26,088 nt of DNA, from IMG/VR virus record IMGVR_UViG_3300025110_000109, positions 1 through 26,088 of that record; one strand, given 5' to 3'. The notes under the pieces are model-generated. The model saw only the letters and a program-made list of their open reading frames with translations, made no database searches and was not told the origin of the DNA. The DNA is from a virus. Numbering within the stretch: position 1 is the first letter of the stretch; every line of letters begins with the position of its first letter. This document shows positions 1 through 6,106 of the stretch, piece by piece. Made by a program: the position numbers and the translations under genes.

Positions 1-12
1 TCTAAGTTCCCT

Positions 13-195
13 TTATCTACGAATTCTTACTGTTTCTATTGCTGGTTTTCCTAGCTCTTGTTCAAAATCTTGTTCAACTGAGAGAGCAGGAATATCTGAA
101 CCCGATTGACTATACAAATTCTTACGTCTTATATAACCATCTACAAAACTTTTTCCACCATTTGCCATTACTGCTGGGAAGTCATTATCACCCAT
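13..195 (-). CDS. Small hypothetical protein (60 aa)
   Basis: I do not recognise this protein. It is short and hydrophilic, with a basic stretch near residue 23 (IRRKNLY) and a basic C-terminus (VRIRR). There is no membrane segment and no known motif. The start is ATG, preceded by AAGGATAAATAAT, a plausible ribosome site about 9 nt away that lies over the stop codon of the upstream gene at 197-199. That tight spacing suggests one transcript with the two genes upstream. Function unknown; in this context a minor virion or accessory protein is possible, but this is inference. Confidence 0.6.
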   Translation of the reverse strand: MGDNDFPAVMANGGKSFVDGYIRRKNLYSQSGSDIPALSVEQDFEQELGKPAIETVRIRR

Positions 196-196
196 A

Positions 197-427
197 TTAT
201 TTATCCTTCTTATAACGCTCTGCTAAACCACCTGCAGCTCCAGTAACAGCTCCTACTGCCATATCTCCGAGGAATCCTTTGGTTCCTGCTACTCCCTCTA
301 CAACATTTACATCTGTATTAATTTCAGGACTGATAAGATTTCTACTTTCCATAAATTTTTTTAAATTTTGGCTTACTTTTGCTTTTTTACCAAATGGATC
401 CTCTCCAAAAAATTTAGAGTAAGTCAT
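197..427 (-). CDS. Small hypothetical protein with Gly/Ala hydrophobic helix (76 aa)
   Basis: Unrecognised. The N-terminal half is charged (GEDPFGKKAKVSQNLKKFM). The C-terminal third carries a glycine/alanine-rich hydrophobic segment around residues 51-69 (GFLGDMAVGAVTGAAGGLA) followed by a basic tail, ERYKKDK. That resembles a glycine-zipper membrane-active or virion-internal helix. The start is ATG, and an AGGATGG sequence 10-14 nt upstream could be the ribosome site. It lies between two other short minus-strand genes with gaps of only 1-4 nt, so co-transcription is likely. No function can be assigned. Confidence 0.6.
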   Translation of the reverse strand: MTYSKFFGEDPFGKKAKVSQNLKKFMESRNLISPEINTDVNVVEGVAGTKGFLGDMAVGAVTGAAGGLAERYKKDK

Positions 428-431
428 TTTA

Positions 432-665
432 TTAAGCCATCCTACCTAAAAATTCATCAACTCTATCTCCAACAGGAGTTTCCTGAGATTTTGCATTCAT
501 AGGATTAGTTTTTTCAGCAGCTTTCATATTAGCCTCTGCGTAAGGAGCAGATACTGACTGACCCTGAGTCGCATAACCCCCTGGTAATCTTGATTGTCTT
601 CTTGGATCGCCTAAATCATTATCCATAGATAATCCCGATTGATCGACTCCTCCGTAACCTGGCAT
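432..665 (-). CDS. Small hypothetical Gly/Pro-rich protein (77 aa)
   Basis: Unrecognised, hydrophilic and probably largely disordered. The N-terminal half is rich in Gly, Asp, Ser and Pro (MPGYGGVDQSGLSMDNDLGD). The C-terminus has a short amphipathic end (RVDEFLGRMA). It is the first gene of the leftmost minus-strand block; the gene-free control region 666-1103 lies immediately upstream. The start is ATG after an A-rich leader (GAATTAAAAAAA) with no clear Shine-Dalgarno. Composition suggests an accessory or minor structural phage protein, but that is a guess. Confidence 0.6.
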   Translation of the reverse strand: MPGYGGVDQSGLSMDNDLGDPRRQSRLPGGYATQGQSVSAPYAEANMKAAEKTNPMNAKSQETPVGDRVDEFLGRMA

Positions 666-714
666 TTTTTTAATTCATACTGTTTCTTTATATTAACATT
701 CACAAAACTAGTAG

Positions 715-990
715 GGTTAGGAAGTGACTGTATATTATTTTTTTTTGAAATGTACAATCAGTTACCCACCCCTACCTCGACATTTTTTCAAATTACTATC
801 CTTAAATTTAAAATAGTAGGTATGGTTAGTATGTTTTTTGATTACACCTTTCTTCAAATCTATTCTCTTGCAATAAGTTTACTATGAACACCCAAGTTCA
901 CAAAAAAAATGGGGGTTTTACTCGGCTACGTATATGTTGAGGATAGGAAGAGAGTGTATATAAAATATTTAACAGTCACATACCTAACCT
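715..990. repeat. Inverted copies of GGTTAGG-n-GTGACTGT
   Basis: Bases 715-731 read GGTTAGGAAGTGACTGT. The reverse complement of 972-990 reads AGGTTAGGTATGTGACTGT. The two arms share GGTTAGG and GTGACTGT, separated by 2 and 3 nt respectively. A third, looser direct copy lies near 938-963 and, like the first, continues into TGTATAT. Spaced copies with this symmetry look like protein-binding sites or paired promoter elements serving the divergent transcripts. Confidence 0.5.
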
Positions 991-1045
991 CACTTTCCCT
1001 AGAAGTAATTAAAATAGGCAAAAAAAATTAGGTTTTGGGTGTTCA
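885..1045. repeat. Perfect 11-bp inverted repeat pair
   Basis: TGAACACCCAA at 885-895 is exactly the reverse complement of TTGGGTGTTCA at 1035-1045, with 139 nt between. The right arm ends 4 nt before the putative -35 box of the rightward promoter, an appropriate place for an operator. The match does not extend beyond 11 bp on either side. Confidence 0.5.
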
Positions 1046-1049
1046 ACGA

Positions 1050-1078
1050 TTGCCATTGCTATGAAAGGGTTCTATACT
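1050..1078 (+). promoter_or_regulatory. Sigma70-like promoter for the 1104 gene
   Basis: TTGCCA (1050-1055) and TATACT (1073-1078) are separated by exactly 17 nt, a good host sigma70-type match. Transcription would start near 1085, leaving a leader of about 20 nt before the ATG at 1104. That leader has no evident Shine-Dalgarno. The position suggests that the 1104-2899 pair is read by host RNA polymerase, i.e. possibly early expression (inference). Confidence 0.5.
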
Positions 1079-1103
1079 AAAAATCACCACACCCCCTACT
1101 TGC

Positions 1104-2240
1104 ATGCAAACTGAAAATCCTTTTTTATACAATCTTTTGACCCCTTACGATCAAATAAAGTTCGTAAATGCGTTTAAAACAGGCTTAAAAATACTGGGAA
1201 AAGAAAAATGTTGGTGTATGAAAAAGATAAAACACTCTGCTTTTGAGGGATTTAATACAAGTAAAAAGAATAAATTGCAATATCAGGGAAGAGATGCAAG
1301 AGAATTACTTCTTTATCTAACAGGCAGAGAACCAACTCCAGAAAAATCTATAATTGTAAGAAAAGGTTATTGTCAATCTCCATATTGTCTCAATCCAGCT
1401 CACTATTATTGGGGAACTAGAAAAGATGTAGCTTATGAAAGTGCTTCAATTAATGAAAATAGTATTGATACATTCTTAATAAGTAAATTAAGAAAGGAAA
1501 GTCAGAAGGGAATTAGCAGTAGAAAATTATCAAAAACATATAGACTTCCTTATCATTCAGTACGTAGAATTTGCTCTTATGAGACTTATGAAGATGCTGA
1601 GAATAGAAATAATGACTACAATGAGAAAGAAATCTGGAATAATCTTTCAGAGATATGTGAAAAAATATCTCTCTCTTTTCCTGAAGAATCAAAAAAATAC
1701 AAACTAAATTTTCTCGTGAATCAACAATTAGAATGCCCTTGGCACATTAAAGATACGAAAACTCATATAGGTAATTTTGGAATAATGGGAGAATGTCTTG
1801 ATTGTATGAAGCAAATCAAAAGTGGTAGATGCATTGTTGATGTTAGAGAATTTGATTTTAGATGGTACTGGCAAGTAAAAAGATTTTGGGAACAAGTAGA
1901 TGTTAAAGATGAAGACTCTTGTTGGGTTTGGAAAGGAGCGACCAGAAAAAATAATTCTGAATCAACTGCATACTTTCCATCTCCTTTTCACTCAGGTAAG
2001 ACCCAATCAGCTCCACGAGTAGCATTCTGGTTAAGTAGGGGATATACAGGTAAATACAGAATATTTAGTAAGTCAACTTGTGAATCATTTTGCTGTAACC
2101 CAAAACACTTAACAATAAAAGAATTAAAAGACTTTGAAGAACCAAAAAAAATTACCTCGATTAAACTAAGTCATGACAACATATTCGAATATTACAAGAA
2201 TAGACAAAAACCTAGCTGCCAAAAATGTCCAGATTCCTAA
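1104..2240 (+). CDS. Modular HNH-like / HTH / zinc-ribbon / HNH-like protein (378 aa)
   Basis: Four DNA-binding modules can be read in order. Residues 36-110 resemble an HNH_3-type fold and end in CQSPYCLNPAHYYWGT (C90, C95, H100). Residues 124-160 look like a helix-turn-helix (GISSRKLSKTYRLPYHSVRRI). Residues 211-234 form a CxxH...CxxC zinc ribbon (C211, H214, C231, C234). Residues 260-336 form a second HNH-like unit with FWEQV, CWVW and C326-x4-C331-x3-H335. In both HNH-like units the usual AHR and vxHxC catalytic histidine positions are replaced (GRD and IIVRK in the first, APR and IFSK in the second). Zinc is probably held but strand cleavage may be lost. It could be a DNA-binding regulator derived from a homing endonuclease, or a divergent nuclease. 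Start is the ATG after a sigma70-like promoter. Its 3' end overlaps the next gene by 16 nt. Confidence 0.7.
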   Translation: MQTENPFLYNLLTPYDQIKFVNAFKTGLKILGKEKCWCMKKIKHSAFEGFNTSKKNKLQYQGRDARELLLYLTGREPTPEKSIIVRKGYCQSPYCLNPAHYYWGTRKDVAYESASINENSIDTFLISKLRKESQKGISSRKLSKTYRLPYHSVRRICSYETYEDAENRNNDYNEKEIWNNLSEICEKISLSFPEESKKYKLNFLVNQQLECPWHIKDTKTHIGNFGIMGECLDCMKQIKSGRCIVDVREFDFRWYWQVKRFWEQVDVKDEDSCWVWKGATRKNNSESTAYFPSPFHSGKTQSAPRVAFWLSRGYTGKYRIFSKSTCESFCCNPKHLTIKELKDFEEPKKITSIKLSHDNIFEYYKNRQKPSCQKCPDS

Positions 2241-2899
2241 CCACAATTCCAAGTAATACAGGCTTTGTTAACTTAGGACTTGTAGAAACTTATCCAACAG
2301 GCGGTGGTGGACCTACAGCTTATGGACCAACATCTTATTATGGTTCAGATCCAAGACCTGCGGAAGATGGCGATAATTTAAATAATCCTATAGATTTAGG
2401 AGATTTTTCATCTATATTTAAATCTTTTGTAATTAAAAATACACATGGTGGATTAACAAGAAAACAAACAACTTTTTATAAAATAAAACTTACAAGACCG
2501 AGAACTATTCAGTTTACTCAAAATTTTTCACAATTTTCATACGAAGAGAATACTAATAGAAATACTTTATTAGCTTTTTATGAAATTTTAGATGATGGTA
2601 GACGAGAAGAATTACCAATAAATGACAACGGTTATGTCCATAAAGACAGTTCTATTAACTATTTAGACGATGATACTGGAGTATTATTAAATGACTTTCC
2701 AAGAACAACACTAGACAAGGGTGATTATTTATTCTTAATTACCAATGATATTAGATATTTAGAAACTAATTATTCAATCAGTTTAAATGTTTCTTCATTG
2801 GACTGGCGTTTTGTATTTGAATCTGTCGATGAGTCTTTAAATTTTGGAAATGTTGATGTTTCTGCAGAATCTACTTTAGATTTCGGATTTATTGTTTAA
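2225..2899 (+). CDS. Beta-rich hypothetical protein, possibly PPC-like fold (224 aa)
   Basis: No signal peptide or membrane segment is seen. The first 45 residues are Gly/Pro/Tyr-rich (GGGGPTAYGPTSYYGSD). The rest alternates polar and hydrophobic residues as in a beta sandwich: FKSFVIKNTHGG, TTFYKIKLTRPRTIQF, LDKGDYLFLITND and NYSISLNVSS. The order 'd..TFYKIKL... LDKGDYLFLIT... YSISL' resembles bacterial pre-peptidase C-terminal (PPC) domains, but I cannot confirm homology. Translation is probably coupled to the upstream HNH-like gene through the 16-nt overlap. It ends in a 4-nt convergent overlap with the 2896-3483 gene. The role may be virion or surface related. Confidence 0.65.
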   Translation: MSRFLTTIPSNTGFVNLGLVETYPTGGGGPTAYGPTSYYGSDPRPAEDGDNLNNPIDLGDFSSIFKSFVIKNTHGGLTRKQTTFYKIKLTRPRTIQFTQNFSQFSYEENTNRNTLLAFYEILDDGRREELPINDNGYVHKDSSINYLDDDTGVLLNDFPRTTLDKGDYLFLITNDIRYLETNYSISLNVSSLDWRFVFESVDESLNFGNVDVSAESTLDFGFIV

Positions 2900-3483
2900 A
2901 CAATATCCATCTGACCAGTTTCTGGATTATATCTCTTAGGTAAGTATTCTTTAGGATCTTGTGTAGCAAATGATGGATCTTTAGTAATAGTAGGCTTAGG
3001 TCTACCTTTTGTTTTAGCTAATTTAAGTGCCTCACTATATTCTTGTTTAGCACGATCTAAATTATCTTTAGCAGCATCTTTGACAAAATCAAGTTGAGAC
3101 TTTGGTGCTGTTCCAGTAGCTGTAGATTGTCCAGCTTTGACTCCAGCCTGACCTGGAACTGTGGTAGCAGCTGATGGTGTGGATTTTATATTAAAAGGTC
3201 TGGGAGTTGTTTGAAAACTTGTATCAGGCATTGCTGAAGGTAAGGATGCTAAATATGCTGCAGCTGATGTAACATCTCTACCTTTAGATCTAGCTCCTAT
3301 TTCAGCTGGAGTTCCAACTTCGTCATATCTTTGCTCTTGTATTTTCCCAGTCTCTGCTTCTATTCTACCCATCTGCTGTGCTAAATCTTTAAAACTCTTT
3401 TCAGGTATGACGGTCTGAAACTGTTGAGGTTTAGTCTCAGCAGGCATTATTACAGTTGGTGCTGATGGCTTACTTCCACCCAT
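2896..3483 (-). CDS. Hypothetical Ala/Pro/Thr-rich protein (195 aa)
   Basis: Unrecognised. It opens with MGGSKPSAPTVIMPAETKPQQ, an N-terminus of the kind seen in phage virion proteins. It has an amphipathic, coiled-coil-prone region at about residues 28-56 (KSFKDLAQQMGRIEAETGKIQEQ). A long low-complexity Ala/Thr/Pro middle follows, then a second charged helix at about 130-160 (LDFVKDAAKDNLDRAKQEYSEALKLAKTK). No cysteine-rich or catalytic motif is present. The stop codon is shared in antisense with the plus-strand gene ending at 2899. A minor structural or internal virion protein is the best guess. Confidence 0.6.
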   Translation of the reverse strand: MGGSKPSAPTVIMPAETKPQQFQTVIPEKSFKDLAQQMGRIEAETGKIQEQRYDEVGTPAEIGARSKGRDVTSAAAYLASLPSAMPDTSFQTTPRPFNIKSTPSAATTVPGQAGVKAGQSTATGTAPKSQLDFVKDAAKDNLDRAKQEYSEALKLAKTKGRPKPTITKDPSFATQDPKEYLPKRYNPETGQMDIV

Positions 3484-3484
3484 T

Positions 3485-3616
3485 TTATTTTTTAATAGAA
3501 CATTCTATAGTAATTCTATCTGTAACATACTCGTACAAGTAAGTGCTCCCGAACCAGCCAAGTGGAACTAACACTAAAAGTAAAAGTAACTCAGCATAAG
3601 TAATTGGACGACGCAT
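3485..3616 (-). CDS. Small single-pass membrane protein (43 aa)
   Basis: Starting at the ATG at 3616, the protein is MRRPITYAELL followed by a strong hydrophobic segment (LLLLVLVPLGWFGSTYLY), then a charged tail containing one cysteine. This is a short inner-membrane protein with a positively charged N-terminus. I chose this ATG because GAAGAAGAGAT precedes it. A longer in-frame reading exists, to a TTG at 3670, but it lacks a ribosome site. It follows the 2896-3483 gene's start by 1 nt on the same strand and so lies upstream in the same transcript. Holin, holin-modulator or superinfection-type roles are possible for such peptides; none is shown. Confidence 0.55.
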   Translation of the reverse strand: MRRPITYAELLLLLVLVPLGWFGSTYLYEYVTDRITIECSIKK

Positions 3617-3714
3617 GATAATAAATATCTCTTCTTCAATGATATTAGCTAACATTGGGAAGATTTTCAAAAGTGAGCTATGTTTTAAAAAGATACATGT
3701 AATATGATCCTCAA

Positions 3715-4320
3715 ATGCCAGTAGAAATAACAGAGGATTGGCTAGATATATTAGACACCACCAATTATGCTCCCCTCAAAGACCCTGATAATACTTATCA
3801 GAGTTATAGATTTAAAAATCTCGATATTAATTCAGTTACTACTAGAAATTTCAGAAAAAAATTATGTGATTCATTAATTGAACAAGTAGAAATATTTATA
3901 CCTCCTTCAGGAAGTTTTTCTAATGCCGATCTTAGAAGATATTTAGAATTAATATCTGGTTATGAAACTAGTACCACTGATGTAGTTTTAGGTTTATCAT
4001 TAGCAGATCAAATAAGAATTACCTTTAGTGACATGAAAACAAGTACTATATGTGACAGATATCCTGATATCAATCTTGCCGAAAAACGTAGATATAGGTG
4101 TGTTGCTGAATATCTTATTAGACAAGGAGAACTAACAAAATTAAGAGATGAGAATGGAAAATTAATAAAAAAAATTGGAAATATGCAAAAAGCTGTAGTC
4201 TTATATAGACCTTTACCAAAACTATTAGAAACACTCAGAAAGTCAGGTTTAGGTAAATTTGTAAAAATTGACAAAAAGCTAAAAAATGATAAAAATGTAG
4301 AAGCAGTAAAAACTAAATGA
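3715..4320 (+). CDS. Hypothetical protein (201 aa), first of plus-strand accessory operon
   Basis: I do not recognise this protein. It is soluble and mixed alpha/beta in appearance. The N-terminus is acidic (MPVEITEDWLDILDTTNY), there is a central helical part, and a strongly basic C-terminal 70 residues (KLRDENGKLIKKIGNMQK ... KFVKIDKKLKNDKNVEAVK) suggest nucleic-acid or protein binding. Its stop overlaps the next start as ATGA, so it is translationally coupled to 4317-4724 and sits at the head of a plus-strand run leading to the methylase-like gene. No clear Shine-Dalgarno precedes the ATG. Confidence 0.65.
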   Translation: MPVEITEDWLDILDTTNYAPLKDPDNTYQSYRFKNLDINSVTTRNFRKKLCDSLIEQVEIFIPPSGSFSNADLRRYLELISGYETSTTDVVLGLSLADQIRITFSDMKTSTICDRYPDINLAEKRRYRCVAEYLIRQGELTKLRDENGKLIKKIGNMQKAVVLYRPLPKLLETLRKSGLGKFVKIDKKLKNDKNVEAVKTK

Positions 4321-4724
4321 CTAGTAGAAGAAACAGATTACTTAAAAAACTTATTGGGACAGCTACAGGAGAGGATGAAGCTAAACTTTACAAACTCACT
4401 ATTGAACGAGTTTGTGCCGATATGTGTGAATATTACTACAAGTTTTATCATAATGATGGGCCAGGGGCAATGGTTTATGTCCCTGATCATGAAGATGAAA
4501 AAAAATCAATGTTTTATTTGACGGTAGACAATCTTATAAGTGCGGTTGATGACCTTAATAAGAAAGATATGGAAGGTGCAGCAGACGTTATGAAGCAGGC
4601 TATCGTAAGAGCTGAAAAATTAGATCCCGATAAAGAAGCTTTATTTATCATTCAAGATTCCAAAGAAATGTCTTTAGTACATTATAAAATTGATAGTGAA
4701 GGTGCAGAATTTAAAATGATGTGA
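4317..4724 (+). CDS. Hypothetical acidic-tailed protein (135 aa)
   Basis: Unrecognised. The N-terminus is basic (MTSRRNRLLKKLIG). A helical, aromatic-rich segment follows (CADMCEYYYKFYHND), then an acidic region with alternating helices (LISAVDDLNKKDMEGAADVMKQAIVRAEKL). There is no catalytic motif. It starts within the ATGA overlap with the 3715 gene, and its TGA overlaps the GTG start of the methylase-like gene at 4721. The three therefore form a tightly coupled operon. By association it may act with the methylase-like protein, but this rests on gene order only. Confidence 0.65.
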   Translation: MTSRRNRLLKKLIGTATGEDEAKLYKLTIERVCADMCEYYYKFYHNDGPGAMVYVPDHEDEKKSMFYLTVDNLISAVDDLNKKDMEGAADVMKQAIVRAEKLDPDKEALFIIQDSKEMSLVHYKIDSEGAEFKMM

Positions 4725-5326
4725 AGAATAAACAATATCTTTCTAAACAGATATATGATTTGACTGATGATTGGCTTACTCCGTGTGAATATTTACCTTA
4801 TATAGACGCATTATTAGGCGATATTGATTTAGATCCTTGCTCCACACATAGTGCAAATGTTGAGTTTTTAAAAGCAAAAAAAATATACACACCTAAAGAT
4901 GATGGTTTAAATATTGATGATCCTTGGACTGGATCCGTCTATCTGTTCCCACCTACAGTAGGACGCTGTTCTTTTTTACAGGAACGAGGAACATGGAGGT
5001 GGAGTGTAAAAGCTGGTACTGGAGCTAAAGCCCCAAGTGTTATCTGGTTTAGAAGACTGCTTAGAGAATGGAAACTACGAAATATTTATCAAGCTTTATT
5101 TTTTTCTACATATCCAGAAATGTTTAGAATATGTCCAGAAATATGGGATTACCCAATGTGTTTTCCTACAAATAGAGTTAATTTAATTCATGGAAAAGGT
5201 ATGTATACTTTGCAATCTCCTGTTTATTGGGGATATTTTATATACTTACCTAAATTAGAGTTCGGGTTCCAGCAAACGGATAAATTTAAAGATATCTTTT
5301 CCCATATTGGAAAAGTAGTTACTTAA
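4721..5326 (+). CDS. Dam-like (phage N6-adenine methylase family) protein with altered NPPY motif (201 aa)
   Basis: The hallmarks of the phage N-6-adenine methyltransferase family are present in order: DDWLTP at 16-21, GDIDLDPC at 33-40 (the usual 'xIDLDPcs'), YTPKDDGL at 56-63, W69, and 'GSVYLFPPT' at 71-79 where family members read 'vwlNPPY'. The catalytic Asn is thus Phe and the Tyr is Thr. The rest of the fold seems kept, including PEIWDYPMCFPTNRV (139-153), which matches the position where Dam-like proteins read 'f...Ri.F'. Methyl transfer by the normal mechanism is doubtful. It may be a DNA-binding decoy or a diverged enzyme. The start is GTG, overlapping the upstream TGA. Its stop TTAA is shared with the convergent gene at 5323. 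Confidence 0.75.
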   Translation: MKNKQYLSKQIYDLTDDWLTPCEYLPYIDALLGDIDLDPCSTHSANVEFLKAKKIYTPKDDGLNIDDPWTGSVYLFPPTVGRCSFLQERGTWRWSVKAGTGAKAPSVIWFRRLLREWKLRNIYQALFFSTYPEMFRICPEIWDYPMCFPTNRVNLIHGKGMYTLQSPVYWGYFIYLPKLEFGFQQTDKFKDIFSHIGKVVT

Positions 5327-5547
5327 GTATCTCTAGGAAATTCTTGATCCTTTAACTTTCCTGGTGTAGGAAAACCGCTATCATTTAAATTATTAATAAA
5401 TGCTCTTAAAAAATTTTTTTTACTACCATCATCAACGCCTGGTCTTACACCTCGTCGTTTTTTGCTGATATCACTTTTAGGATCTAACGATTTGTAGAAC
5501 CTATATCGGTTATCAACATCGTAGCTGCTAGTAAATTGAGATGTCAT
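5323..5547 (-). CDS. Small basic hypothetical protein (74 aa)
   Basis: Unrecognised. It is soluble and rich in Asp, Lys and Arg, with a basic cluster at about residues 28-36 (DISKKRRGVRPG). No membrane segment is present. It sits alone on the minus strand between two plus-strand genes. Its stop overlaps the methylase-like gene's stop by 4 nt (TTAA read both ways), and its start is 24 nt from the start of the divergent DUF1599-like gene. Such isolated opposite-strand small genes are common accessory insertions in phages; function unknown. Confidence 0.5.
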   Translation of the reverse strand: MTSQFTSSYDVDNRYRFYKSLDPKSDISKKRRGVRPGVDDGSKKNFLRAFINNLNDSGFPTPGKLKDQEFPRDT

Positions 5548-5571
5548 AGAGCTATTCTAAGAGGAATTAAC

Positions 5572-5937
5572 ATGACCATGTCTGAGTCAGAAATCAAAAT
5601 CAGTGGAATCTGCGATGATATCAAAGAACTCTTGATTCATAAAAATAGAAAATATGGTAATTCTGCTTTAAAACCATGTAGAGTATTTAGCAAGTCATCT
5701 GCAGTAGAACAATTACTAGTTCGAATTGATGACAAACTAAATCGAATTATGCAGGGTGCTGGTTTACTCGCAGAAGATGAAGATGTTGTAAATGATTTGA
5801 TTGGATATTTAGTACTGCTTAAAATAGGAATGCACGAAGAAAAAATGAGAAATTTACCTCAAGTTTTTCATGAAGGCTTTAAAAATGTCACAATTCCTTC
5901 TGCACATTTAAAAGATATCCCACAAGAAGATGATTGA
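5572..5937 (+). CDS. DUF1599 / Nmad1-like protein (121 aa)
   Basis: The middle of the protein matches the DUF1599 (nucleotide modification associated domain 1) pattern: 'HKNRKYGNSALKPCRVFSK', then 'RIDDKLNRIM', then 'DVVNDLIGYLVLLKIGM'. In this family the arrangement is kYGnSal..P...fsk...RiDDKl.Ri...DliGYlvL. These domains occur in phages and near nucleotide-modification genes; their biochemistry is not settled. The adjacent Dam-like gene fits a DNA- or nucleotide-modification theme. I chose ATG 5572, preceded by GAGGAATTAAC, a proper ribosome site, rather than an in-frame ATG further upstream. It overlaps the following small ORF by 8 nt. Confidence 0.75.
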   Translation: MTMSESEIKISGICDDIKELLIHKNRKYGNSALKPCRVFSKSSAVEQLLVRIDDKLNRIMQGAGLLAEDEDVVNDLIGYLVLLKIGMHEEKMRNLPQVFHEGFKNVTIPSAHLKDIPQEDD

Positions 5938-6106
5938 ATACAAAGATTTAATCAAAAACTACACCCCAGAAATGGAACTAATTGATGCTTTAGATTATCT
6001 TAGAGATCAACCTTGGCTCGCTTCGGAGATCCTAGACCACTTGGCTTCTCGTTCCAGTAACGAAAAAATCGACGTAAAACATCTCCTGAAGGATCAAATT
6101 CTTTAA
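5930..6106 (+). CDS. Small ORF overlapping the lysozyme gene antisense (58 aa)
   Basis: An open frame begins with ATG inside the last codons of the DUF1599-like gene (ATGATTGA overlap) and runs 58 codons to a TAA. Its product is balanced and helical looking, opening MIEYKDLIKNYTPEMELIDA and continuing with short helices (YLRDQPWLASEILDHLAS). It has an ordinary protein composition rather than that of a random antisense frame. The last 107 nt lie antisense to the 3' end of the lysozyme gene. Close coupling to the upstream gene supports translation. No family recognised. Confidence 0.5.
   Translation: MIEYKDLIKNYTPEMELIDALDYLRDQPWLASEILDHLASRSSNEKIDVKHLLKDQIL

Larger units (their letters stand above)
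666..1103. promoter_or_regulatory. Gene-free divergent control region with repeats
   Basis: This is the longest non-coding stretch of the window. It separates a minus-strand block (left) from a plus-strand block (right). It contains a degenerate motif, roughly GGTTAGG-(2-3 nt)-GTGACTGT, in inverted orientation at 715-731 and 972-990, with a related direct copy near 938-963 (AGGATAGGAAGAGAGTGTAT). It also contains a perfect 11-bp inverted repeat (885-895 and 1035-1045) and a sigma70-like promoter toward the right. I see no convincing gene. A short hydrophobic plus-strand reading frame exists, but it has no ribosome site and begins antisense to the 432-665 gene. Confidence 0.55.

Noticed and set aside
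750-887. Short hydrophobic plus-strand reading frame in the control region
   Set aside because: It has no ribosome site, its longer form begins antisense to the 432-665 gene, and the composition is that of AT-rich DNA read by chance.
2896-2899. Shared stop codons between convergent genes (also 5323-5326) as a special feature
   Set aside because: TTAA read in both directions commonly arises in compact AT-rich phage genomes. It is noted in the gene entries but is not unusual.
4008-4274. Antisense frame within the 3715 gene, hydrophobic in places
   Set aside because: It lies entirely opposite a well-supported gene in a tightly coupled operon. No ribosome site or independent gap supports it.
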